Below, in pieces: positions 32,601 to 40,939 of a stretch of DNA of 57,138 nucleotides. Position numbers and translations under genes: made by a program. The notes beneath the pieces are model-generated. The model saw only the letters and a program-made list of their open reading frames with translations. It was not told the DNA's origin and ran no database searches. Origin of the DNA: Diphasiastrum complanatum (Eukaryota; Streptophyta; Lycopodiopsida; Lycopodiales; Lycopodiaceae); NCBI GenBank assembly GCA_029204225.1, contig MU833376.1, positions 1 to 57,138 on the forward strand. The letters run 5' to 3'. How positions within the stretch are numbered: the first letter of the stretch is position 1; every line of letters begins with the position of its first letter.

Positions 32601-33620
32601 TACTTTAGAATTAGTGCTAATGATGTTACAATCCTTCTAATTTATGTGGATGACATTATTTTAAGTGGAGGGAACAAGGAAGATATAGAAGATATCAAGA
32701 AAGCACTAAAAAAGGAATTTGAAGTGCATGATCTTGGTCTTTTGAGCTATATCTTAGGAATAGAAGTAATTAGAACTTCTCAAATCACTTTTATTTCACA
32801 AGAGAAGTATGCTATTTCTATTCTCAATAGATTTCATATGGTAGATGCAAATCCTATTGATACACCTATGGAATCACATGTAAAGCTAACTATAAGAGGT
32901 AATGAAAGATCCTTCGAGGACATTACTCTCTATAGGAAGCTAATAGGTTCTCTTATATATCTAACCATCACAAGACCTGATTTATCTTATTGTGTTGGTA
33001 GATTAAGCCAATTCATGCAAGATCCTAGCATAGAACATTGGAAACTAGGAAAGAGGATCTTGAGATACATCTCGGGAACAAAAGATTTTGGCATTGTTTA
33101 TAGAGGCTCATCACCTAACTTATTTGGTTTTTCAGATTCAGATTTTGCAGGAGACCTTATGGATAGAAAATCCATAAATGCACATGCTATTTTCATAGGT
33201 GATGGAGCTATCTCATGGATGTCGAAGAAACAAGCAACTATATCACTTTCTTCTAGTGAGGCCGAGTACAAAGCTTTGACATCATGCACAAAGGAGATGG
33301 TGTGGATCAAGAGGATGATTATGGAGCTTCATTTGCTGGATTTTTCAGAGAGTCCAATCATCTTTTGTGACAACCTTTCAGCCCAAAGTCTAGCAAGCAA
33401 TCCGGTTTTCCATGCAAGGAGCAAACATATCGAGGTGGCTTACCATTTTGTGAGAGAACAAGTGTTGGCAAAAGAGATCAAGCTTGAACATGTCCCATCA
33501 AAGGAATGTGTGGCTGATATCTTTACCAAAGCATTGGGAAAGGACTTATTTTTCAAGCATAGAACAAGTCTTGGTGTACTTTCTAAATCTATGCTAAAAC
33601 TAGTTGAAGAGGGAGTGTGA
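29670..33620 (+). CDS. Copia gag-pol polyprotein, 1316 aa, intact
   Basis: One frame encodes all domains in Copia order. The gag (DUF4219/UBN2 type, residues about 1-220) contains YSTWKVRMESLLEMNE. A CCHC zinc knuckle, CFYCGVKGHFASDC, is at about 245-258. The aspartyl protease motif WIDSGATSHMT is near 306. Integrase begins with an HxxH...CxxC-like region (CEECALSKSHRLPY), then has HSDIHG (about 501), SDNGGEY (about 563) and NGVAERKNRTL (about 598), consistent with a complete DDE set. Reverse transcriptase has LDISNAFLNGDL, LYGLKQAPRSWY and the catalytic YVDD (about 991-994). RNase H has SDSDFAGD (about 1155) and SSSEAEYKAL (about 1195). The ATG at 29670 has a gag-like start (MATNGGYMLESNDRLTSLNY). 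No stop or frameshift was seen. The stop codon TGA falls at 33618-33620, inside the 3' LTR. Confidence 0.93.
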   Translation: MATNGGYMLESNDRLTSLNYSTWKVRMESLLEMNELMDIVVGVEERPLAPQEQLRYDKRAKKALHMIKMNVTNELIKEVGKCTSSSEAWEALKKVYESKSTSRVLTLRRQIFSCMQKKSENGHAFVLRVKALNDELACINDGINNEELVQVILNGLLDDHANLVQSYAIQKCLPSVGDLQEVLLAEEFRLQARVGASSTSQGGEEEAMFSKGKFKGKGKSNWSKGQDQGEHSTFGKKKDRSKLKCFYCGVKGHFASDCFKKKRDQGEKQTNLTIDEGGDELLSNDAFVMSSCLLANHGDIDPWWIDSGATSHMTYHKEYFSSLMAFDGDRKVIYTANDGECAIKGIGTIPISLSTNRNIELKDVLLIPSITKNLLSVSQMLDKGFKVEFDGDACLIKKGCSIIAKGKRQGKLFKLDACVVANQVGCMANEQMSIQEVWHKRMGHLNYKALEVIAKKEVVRGLPKSLTCLNHVCEECALSKSHRLPYTRSISRSKMPFSLLHSDIHGVTTISNGGAKMYVTFIDDFSRFCWVYLLKSKDEVFDVFVKFKVAIETQFTTKIKCLRSDNGGEYISNKFKAFCDEHGIKREYTCPRTPQQNGVAERKNRTLCESAKAMRLNANLPKPFWSDALLCANFLCNRWPSVVLEGKTPFEALFGTKPNVKFLRTFGCICYFNITLDDRTKEDPSSRKGIFAGYSEVSKAYRIYVPSIKKVFTSRDVIFDESNIPKVVSSDDGVVATNVLDDNGVDDTLDVDVEEASSSQIPRRTPRHKVKPSRLTYDGKGKQVVDGSNYAFLTSFDVPSCVDEARQKEEWIQAMDLEFEALMKNNTWRLVELPKGKSAIGCKWIFKVKTNQDGSINKLKARLVAKGYAQEHGIDYEETFAPVAKMVSIRVIISLATLYGWDLWQLDISNAFLNGDLEEEVYMEQPESYVSHSKPNHVCFLQKSLYGLKQAPRSWYARLNSFLLSQNFTMSEYDHSLYFRISANDVTILLIYVDDIILSGGNKEDIEDIKKALKKEFEVHDLGLLSYILGIEVIRTSQITFISQEKYAISILNRFHMVDANPIDTPMESHVKLTIRGNERSFEDITLYRKLIGSLIYLTITRPDLSYCVGRLSQFMQDPSIEHWKLGKRILRYISGTKDFGIVYRGSSPNLFGFSDSDFAGDLMDRKSINAHAIFIGDGAISWMSKKQATISLSSSEAEYKALTSCTKEMVWIKRMIMELHLLDFSESPIIFCDNLSAQSLASNPVFHARSKHIEVAYHFVREQVLAKEIKLEHVPSKECVADIFTKALGKDLFFKHRTSLGVLSKSMLKLVEEGV

Positions 33621-34269
33621 AAAATTGTCAACTAGTAGTATTTTCCTAACTTGAGATTTTGTAGGCCTATGGCCAAATAAAAGTTAGAGATAGGTTCATA
33701 CATGTATGTAGAGGCCCAAAGTATGTGTACACTACTTTTGAGGTCACATTAATTAGAGGAGGTCGAGTGTGGAGCTCTTCTATTGGCTCATAATTTGGTG
33801 CATTCCTATTTGACCAAATTTCTAGGTATATGGGTGAATCCTATTGGACCCCAATTTTAGCCTATCATAAGACAAGTGGCCAAGAGGCACTATGGCTGCT
33901 ATAAATAGCCATCTCCACGAGTATGTACACATCTCATTTTCATTCTATTGAATGAATGTTATGCTCTTTGAAGGTCCATCTTCTTCTCTCTCACTTTTTT
34001 GTTCATATCTTGCATTCTAGCCACTAGAATTGTGATTTCTTTGTTGCTATGGCTTCACACGTGTGAAATGCAGGTTGTAGGCTCTGAAGTACGGACAGGG
34101 ACAGCAAGTTTCTGTTTGTGGAAGCTTATGATCAGATTTTGATGTTTAGTTGATGTTTAGTATGCTTAACATCACAATTTCTATCATTTTTTTCAATCTA
34201 GATGTGCATAACTTCCATGGCCAAGATCTTTATGAAACTTTAGCATCTTTTGGATCTGAGTTTTTCACA
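33616..34269 (+). repeat. 3' LTR of intact Copia element
   Basis: 654 bp, reading the same as the 5' LTR throughout. The palindrome is at 34054-34067. The preceding purine tract is coding sequence (codons for VEEGV), and the polyprotein stop uses the first bases of this LTR. Confidence 0.93.
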
Positions 34270-34529
34270 CATACCGCTTGTGCCACGAACCGAATGGTCC
34301 CGACGGCATACCGCTGGCGTCCCGGGATACGACCCTCAGCTATGTGCCAACTTAAAAATTTTGAAGTGGCCTTACAACTGGCGCTTTTACCGAACACTGA
34401 AACCCAAAAGGTAATCAGAGTCAGTTTAAGAAAAATCCCACTTTATTGATAAATCTGAGAAGGTTACATTTCAAGTGTGTGACCGACCCTAGTTTCCGGG
34501 GAGCTGGCATGCCAAGGCGAGTGCCAGGG
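34270..34529 (-). repeat. LTR1 copy e, second half
   Basis: After the duplicated CATAC, the inverted LTR1 resumes (GGCATACCGCTGGCGTCCCG...) and runs to GTGCCAGG. There it joins, with two or three shared bases, the plus-strand LTR1 copy f. The GGCGCC-rich end of the LTR is missing. Confidence 0.8.
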
Positions 34530-35435
34530 TAGAGCACTTGGTATGAGGGGAGGTGGCGAATCCCACCAATACTATAGGACAGTGCGGGTTGCGACTCAGG
34601 GCGAGCTCCAACCAAGTCTCAGCCTCCCTTGCTGGAATGTTGTCCTGGCACTCGCCTTGGCATGCCAGTGCCCCGGAGACTAGGGTCGGTCACACACTTG
34701 AAATGTAACCTTCTCAGATTTATTAATAAAGTGGGATTTTTCTCAAATTGACTGTGATTACCTTCTGGGTTTCAGTGTTCGGTTAAAGCGCCAGTTGTAA
34801 GGCCACTTCAAAATTTTTAAGTTGGCACATAGCTGAGGGTCGTATCCCGGGACGCCAGCGGTATGCCGTCAGGACCATTCGGTTCGTGGCACAAGCGGTA
34901 TGCTATCGGGACCATTTGGTCCAGAAACTGGTTTTCTCCATATCTGTCACGGCTTGCGGTTTTGAGTGTTCCTCCATGAATGTGAATGAGTTAAGCTCTT
35001 GGGGAACGGGCTTTAACCTGTCGGCTGAGTTGGATGGCTTGCTTGGGAGGAAGTTACCTGTTTATGGCTGTCCAGTCTGGCGTGGCACCAGGTTGGCTTC
35101 CAACGTTCATGATGAAGCTTCCAGTTGGTTAAGTCTGATGTAAGTCAGACCGCTTGCTTGGAATGGATGTTACTCGTTTGTAACGAAGCTTCGAGCTGGT
35201 TAAGTTTGATGTATGTTGGGCGGCTTGCTTGGAGAGAAGTCACCCACATCGGGAACCCCGATCTGGCATGGCGCTAGGTTGGATCTCAATGTTGGTTTCT
35301 GAATTTCCAGCTGGTTAAGTCTGATTGTTGTTGGCGAGTTGGCTGCTTGTATGTCAAGTGGGTTTGTACGGCAAGAGTTGAAGGCTGGGAAGCTAAGTCG
35401 TGGTTCCCGGCTCCCTTTGGGATGCCTGCGCTACA
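34530..35435 (+). repeat. LTR1 copy f (5'-truncated)
   Basis: It starts in TAGAGCACTTGG, about a quarter into LTR1, and ends GCTACA at 35435. With copy e it forms an inverted pair meeting at 34529. CCTAA follows, similar to CCTAG before copy a. 35436-35671 shows no recognisable gene. Confidence 0.8.
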
Positions 35436-35671
35436 CCTAACTAGCATATTTTGAAGTGAAGTTTTCTTTGTTATCTACATATCAATTAGTCAATTCTTGG
35501 AAAACCCACTTGTAGATGACTTTATGCTTGGTTATGCAGATCACGACAACCATGGTCACGAACACTCACATGGTAATGGTCATGTTGGGCACCCGCTCTT
35601 GGGGCCTCATCTTGTGTCAGAGACAAGGGCTCAAGTGGGCTTGAAGCTATCCTCTTGAAGCCCTTCAAGAG

Positions 35672-36564
35672 TGTTGTAAAGCTGACTCAGGTGCACCTAG
35701 CAAGCCCTGTAAGACTCTAAGGGGTGACGCTCCCTAAGGTCCTAGAGCAAGTTAGAACGTCAAGGACTGAGCCTCCGACCTGTGGTGAGCCAGTCAAGTA
35801 GTCACAAGTCATGAGCTAGCTCTGGAGCTTGAGTCATGGCCTAGTCAAGAAGCAAGTTGATTCTACCGCCGGGAGCTAGACTGATTCTGCCAGGCTTGCC
35901 AGGCTTAATCAACAAAATAAAAACTAAGTCCTAAAAAGAGTGCTTTACCAAAAAGCACTATATTTCAGGACAGAGGGGGTACGCTGAATCACAGTAGAAC
36001 TATAGGGGGAGTCTGGCAGACAGAAACTTGGGCAGCTCAACCAGCGCCAGGAATCTAGTCGCCAGGTCTCAGCTCCCTCTACCAGCATGAGCCAGGCACA
36101 ATGCCCAGCACGTGTTGGTGGCCCCGAGACCGGTCAGTCTATGTATGAATGTAACCTCTTCCAAATCTAATAAAGTTGATCCTTGGGGATGATTACCATT
36201 TCGGTTTCACCTCTGGGACTGGTCCAAGTGAAAGGACCCTTACTACAACCTTTTTGTGTCGCCAGCGCCTAAGGGTCCACGTCACCGATGTGTGGCTTGC
36301 CACTATGCCAATTGGTCTGTTTGGCGACCACTATGCCTTGGGTTTCATGTGTGGCTTGTCTTTGCCTTTGGTTACCTTTTGGGGACGGACTCTGAGTTGG
36401 CTTTCGGGTTGGCTGATATTCCAGTTTTCTTAAGTCTGAATGGTTAAGCTTGTTACGTTTCTTAGTTGGCTTTTAGGTAAGTGCATGATGGATGAATGTT
36501 AGGCTTAAGCGCGTGTTGGGGAAACCGCTCAAGTCCCAGCGCCCTTTGAGGCGTCGACGCAACA
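35672..36564 (+). repeat. Solo LTR2 (Gypsy), 893 bp
   Basis: It runs from TGTTGTAAAGCTGAC to CGCAACA and is flanked on both sides by AAGAG (35667-35671 and 36565-36569), a clean 5-bp target duplication. No internal sequence is present, so two LTRs recombined and the interior was lost. It contains AATAAAGTTGATCC (polyadenylation-type signal). It shares its first 12 bases and overall order of landmarks with LTR1, so the two families are related. Confidence 0.88.
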
Positions 36565-36576
36565 AAGAGCCTGGGC

Positions 36577-36647
36577 CTCGCTTTAGGACAAGGCTAGGCA
36601 GTGCAAACAAATAGTCTCGCTCTAGGACAAGGCTAGGCAGTGCAAAC
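36577..36647. repeat. Tandem duplication, period 39 bp
   Basis: Units start CTCGCTTTAGGAC and CTCGCTCTAGGAC, each followed by AAGGCTAGGCAGTGCAAAC. Confidence 0.85.
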
Positions 36648-36796
36648 TCAATGATACAAATTTCAGAAGATGGTACATGAAATGTGACAGTACTAGTATT
36701 CGTGTAACAATATATCTACACATATCTTGCTGTGTAATGCAATGCACAATTGTGCTGTTGTTGTTGTTGGCTATCAATTGGTTTTTTTTTAATGCA

Positions 36797-37065
36797 TGCA
36801 ATGTAGTAGGTAGTTGGTGAGGTCAATTTAAAAATGTATTGCTTAATGCTGGTACCAATGTGCATCATAAGAAGCATGTTGCTATATATGCAAAAAGAAA
36901 CTTTGCTCATGAATTGGTTTATTGTAAATGTGTGCAATGTAGTAGGTAGTTGGTGAGGTCAATTAAAAAATTTATCGCTAAATGCTGGTATCAATGTGCA
37001 TCATAAGAAGCATGATGCTATATATGCGCAAAGAAACTCTGCTCGTCAACATCTATAAGCCTGTT
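36797..37065. repeat. Tandem repeat, period 136 bp
   Basis: Two units start TGCAATGTAGTAGG at 36797 and 36933. Both contain AGTTGGTGAGGTCAATT, CAATGTGCATCATAAGAAGC and GCTATATATGC. A third, partial copy is near 37158-37195 (TATGCAAAAGGAAAC, GCTCATGAATG). No coding potential was seen. The following stretch to about 37470 is A/T-rich without a recognised feature. Confidence 0.8.
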
Positions 37066-37476
37066 ATTTGTTAAGTTGTAACGAGTAGCATATCTTCATA
37101 TTGACGGTCTAAGAGTGTTAAGATTACAGTGGAAAGAACATTGGCAGAAACAAGACATTTGCTACATATGCAAAAGGAAACATTGCTCATGAATGACTAT
37201 AACCTTGTTGCTTATAGAGTAGTATGTTCACAACACGTCAATTTGATTATATAAGAGTGTTAGATAGAACAATGGTAAAGTTTGCTTCAAGAAATGCTTG
37301 TTTTATATTTGTTAGAAAACACAATACCATGCTACTAGTCAAAGGGTGCTACTCCAAGAAATAACTTGACTTTAGTTTTGTTGAGTCAAAAATAGATCTG
37401 TATATGTGGAGACCAGTGAATAGATCAAAAAAAATATGAAGCATCCCGCTAGTATCCAGTTAGATCCACGAAGATG

Positions 37477-40231
37477 TCACTGGAATGTGTGCATCGGGCA
37501 AAGCGATCCCTCGTAGATGGGTTTATCTTCCTCAATGGCCAAGCAGTGGCGCCCTTCCTCACTCACAGCCTGAGTCATGGTTCCAACTCCTGCAAAGGTA
37601 TCCACAGCCCCATCCCCCACCACAGTGAAGTGCTCAAGGATGTACCTATAGACAATGAAATTGTCATGCCTGACAATAGCCATAAATGCCAGACTGTGCA
37701 CTGAAGCAAAAGGTAGGCACTATACCTCATAGTATCTGGAGACCTCTCATGGCCACCACGCATGGCTTTTTCTCCATACATCGTGATGGAAGAGTGATTG
37801 TCTTCCCAAAGCAATGTGCCTTTTCTGCGGACATCCCCCAAGGTCACAAGAGGACGGGTCTCTTCAAATTATGGAGGGCACGACAGATCAGCTACGTTGT
37901 AAACGAGTATCGAAAGGGTGGTCACCTGCCAAGACAAAACATCGGTTTAGTAAGCTTATACTAACTAACCATGTCAATAGTTTATTCTTTAATATACTAC
38001 CTATTTTGTACCTCTTCAAGTGGCTCCAATATGTAATAACCATCCTCCGTTTGCAAAGTCCAATGACGATGCAAACTGTATCCATAGCTGATGGCAAGTT
38101 CGTCTATCTGGGGAAAGTGCATGGGATTACAGCACAACACAACCCAAGTACTCCTCTCTGTCGAGGCATGTCTTTTGGCAAGCACAAAGCATGGAGTCGC
38201 ACAAGTTGAATGGTATTGATGCTAGTGTGGCGTGGTAGTGGGATCGCCCATGATCGGTGGGTAACTGGGCCCACCATAGAGATGCATAATGTGCCTCGAC
38301 AAAGGAATGTAGTGCCAAAGAAGCCCTGCATTTCTTTTTTATGGCCATCCTAGTTATATCGGCTCACACGCAGCACACAAGACCAGGTTCAACAACCTTC
38401 TTGGCTGCACAACAAAATGAAGTGAAAGATCAGCATGAGTTGGAAAGACAAATATATAATGCTGATAAAAAAATAGTTTGGAACTTACATTTCCCTCTCT
38501 GATCTGGTGGTTCTTCCAACGGCTCTTCGGTGTAATCAGCTATAGTACCGCTACTGTCGGACACCAAGTCGAGTGCCCTCTTTGACCGAAGTTCTTTGTG
38601 ACTTAATTGTTCCTGGCCTCAGAGGTGGATCCAACCATGGGTTCCTCGGATACTTGACTATCCCTTCTCTTCCACTCTGCAAAAAGATCTTTCTCGCATG
38701 CAGGTATCATGTCAGGTGGGTAATCCAACCACCAGGGGCACGCTTCCCTCTCCCAATTGGAAATACTTATGTCAAGCCATGCCAGTGGAAACATGGATTG
38801 TGGCCCATGAGGGTCCAGCCATGATGGGATCTGTTTTGGCGGTGAGGGCAGGGAGCCGGCCTCTCTAAGAGCAATAAACCATCTGCAAAACGAACAAACA
38901 TAAACACAGTTAGAGGAGCACCAGCATAGCATGTTAAGTACATGACGTAAACGAAGTAAGTGTATACGTATATATAACCCTCTTTGTCGACAGATGTATT
39001 TCAGGCTGGTTCTCAGCAACAACGCTATTTTTCGTCTTATCATGGATATATGCAAATCCCTGAGCGAAGTGCCTCAATTGTTGCACTCTAAATAAAATGT
39101 GCTGCAAAGCCCTCTGGCATGATGAAAGCAATCCCACCTTGTGTGGTCAAAGTGGACATGAGCGATCTGGCGACCTCATACAATTGACACCAGTATGTTT
39201 CTTTCATCATGCACCTCCTAAAACCCTTGTTATCTGGAGGGATACCCCAACTTTCCCTCTCGTTCTTATCCCCTATCATCAACAAAAGTATTTCCCTCTT
39301 TTTGCAAGAAAGGAAAAGTAAATTAGGTACCTTGAACCAAAGCAAACCTAAATATATGTAACCACTAGGCCATACAAAGACATGTCGTCACTTACTTAGC
39401 AGGGCTGACGACAGATGCACACAAGTAACCAAGCTTGTCCTCCGTGACTAATTTCCCCTTGCTGCCCCAGTCGATCCCATACAAGACAGAAAAAAATTCT
39501 TGTCCATTTTTTGGATCAGCCACACCTGCTATCCTGGCCACTTTGCCTCTGACATGATTCTCAGCTTGCTACATTCACAAATTCAACAATTCATCAATGT
39601 TATGAGAACGACTAAAACATGACATAGGTCCCATACGAACTATCTAGTGGATATGCACTTTACCCGTACAGCCTCTTGTTTCTTTAAAGCAAACTCATCA
39701 TCTGTGATGTTGTCCTTGTTGATATTCAAAATGGTCTTTTCCAAATACTGGGAGAATTCGTGCTAGATCACCAACAACAACAAGATGATTAGGGGCGACA
39801 TCAATTAAGCTGAACACAAATACGAATTATAGCTCATGCAAAATGGCGAAATATTCCACAAAACTGTGAACGTTTATACAAACATAGATACCTTGTCCAT
39901 AAGTTGGCCGATGATTACCAATGGGACAACGCACCATGAAGGATTTGTGACCAGCTTCTCTCTTGCCATCTGACCCATAATCATAGTTTTGTCCTCCATG
40001 GACACATAACCCAGCAGCATCTCCTTATCCACTGTGCCAAACTTTTGTAGCATAAATACGTCATGGGACAGGGTGTGTGGAACATGCAGACGCATCAACC
40101 TATACACAAATACGTGCTAACATCAGTAAATCATCAAAATCTATGCACAAATATGCTGAGGGTCAACGATATTTATCTATTCATGCTATCCAAGGCAAAA
40201 AGCAGTTCTTCTTCTTGGTTGGGAGCCATAT
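37477..40231 (-). pseudogene. Multi-exon relic with DNA-methyltransferase-like C-terminus
   Basis: On the minus strand, exon-like blocks follow in order, several with good GT/AG borders. They lie at 39892-40100 (KFGTVDKEMLLGYVSMEDK), 39664-39762 (HEFSQYLEKTILNINKDN), 39396-39568 (VLYGIDWGSKGKLVTEDKLG), about 39100-39297 (WGIPPDNKGFRRCMMKETYW), about 38960-39090, about 38520-38885 (WEREACPWWLDYPPDM), about 38020-38400 and 37477-37940. The last reads YRYILEHFTVVGDGAVDTFA, then GVGTMTQAV and GRHCLAIEED. That matches motif I (D-x-F-x-G-x-G) and the following acidic strand of beta-class N4/N6 DNA methyltransferases, where motif I is near the C-terminus. I saw no clear DPPY-type catalytic motif. 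Stops and frameshifts in the later blocks point to a pseudogene. A possible first exon at 40180-40231 (MAPNQEEELLFALDSMNR) has AT where a GT donor would be expected. Confidence 0.5.
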
Positions 40232-40369
40232 CGACGAAACTGCAATCAACATGTACATGCATGGCATGTGCGTGCAAAAAGACTAGCCAGAACATGTGAA
40301 AATACATGGTTAAAATGCATTGTTGGAAATTGCTTGGCAATGCAAAAGAGAAGATGCCTCCAGTTTCCA

Positions 40370-40930
40370 GGGGTGTGGTGAGAGTTTCATATTGCGGGAG
40401 TATGTTCCGGTGTATCCACTAGACATGCCCAAATCAAGTAAACACAAAAAGGCAAACTCCCTTCTTTTCAAGGGTACCCTCAATCAAAGATGTCTACTCG
40501 ACGGATCGTCGAGTTCTATCGGTACACTTGCATGTGCATTCTGTAGGCAACCTGTGGTGCATGTCGAAACTTGTGAATGTTATGTTTAGTATGTGATGCC
40601 ATCTAATTTTACTTGCACTCAATAGTTAATCCATTTGGGCACGCATGCCCACCCAACCGTAGCTGGCGTTTCGAAACATATTGCTGAAAAGGTAAGGAAA
40701 CTAGTGCGTGATGATGTTGCAGCAGATATGACTGCAGCCCCACGTACGATTCAATTGGACATAGCAAAACAAATTGTGTGAGCTCAGTCATGGGTGATGG
40801 TGAAAAGGATGATGTTAAAGTCAGATCGATGGAGCTCAAAAATTTGCTAGAGGAGATGGCACCTTTGGTGGAGAATCAAAGGTTAGACCGCATTGTGCCA
40901 AAATTGTTGTTGGAAAAAGCACACAATACC
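40370..40930 (+). pseudogene. Possible MULE/FLYWCH-type zinc-finger fragment
   Basis: Plus-strand translation gives a Cys-rich piece (ACAFCRQPVVHVETCECYV), a stop, then LIHLGTHAHPTVAGVSKHIA and RKLVRDDVAADMTAAPRTI. The spacing of Cys residues before H-x-H and the HLGxHxHP phrase resemble the zinc-binding domain at the start of MULE-type transposases and FLYWCH/WRKY-GCM proteins. The next piece (MGDGEKDDVKVRSMELKNLL) lies in another frame. There is no transposase core. I am not sure of this call. Confidence 0.33.
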
Positions 40931-40939
40931 CTCCTATGT

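Larger units (their letters stand above)
28407..34269 (+). mobile_element. Intact Ty1/Copia retrotransposon, 5863 bp
   Basis: LTRs at 28407-29060 and 33616-34269 are both 654 bp, with TG...CA ends, and I saw no difference on side-by-side reading. The 5-bp duplication CATAC flanks the element at 28402-28406 and 34270-34274. A perfect primer-binding site abuts the left LTR. A purine-rich tract (GTTGAAGAGGGAG) abuts the right LTR. A single uninterrupted gag-pol frame of 1316 codons lies between them. Everything needed for autonomous transposition appears to be present. Identical LTRs mean the insertion is recent. It landed inside an LTR1 repeat. Confidence 0.93.
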
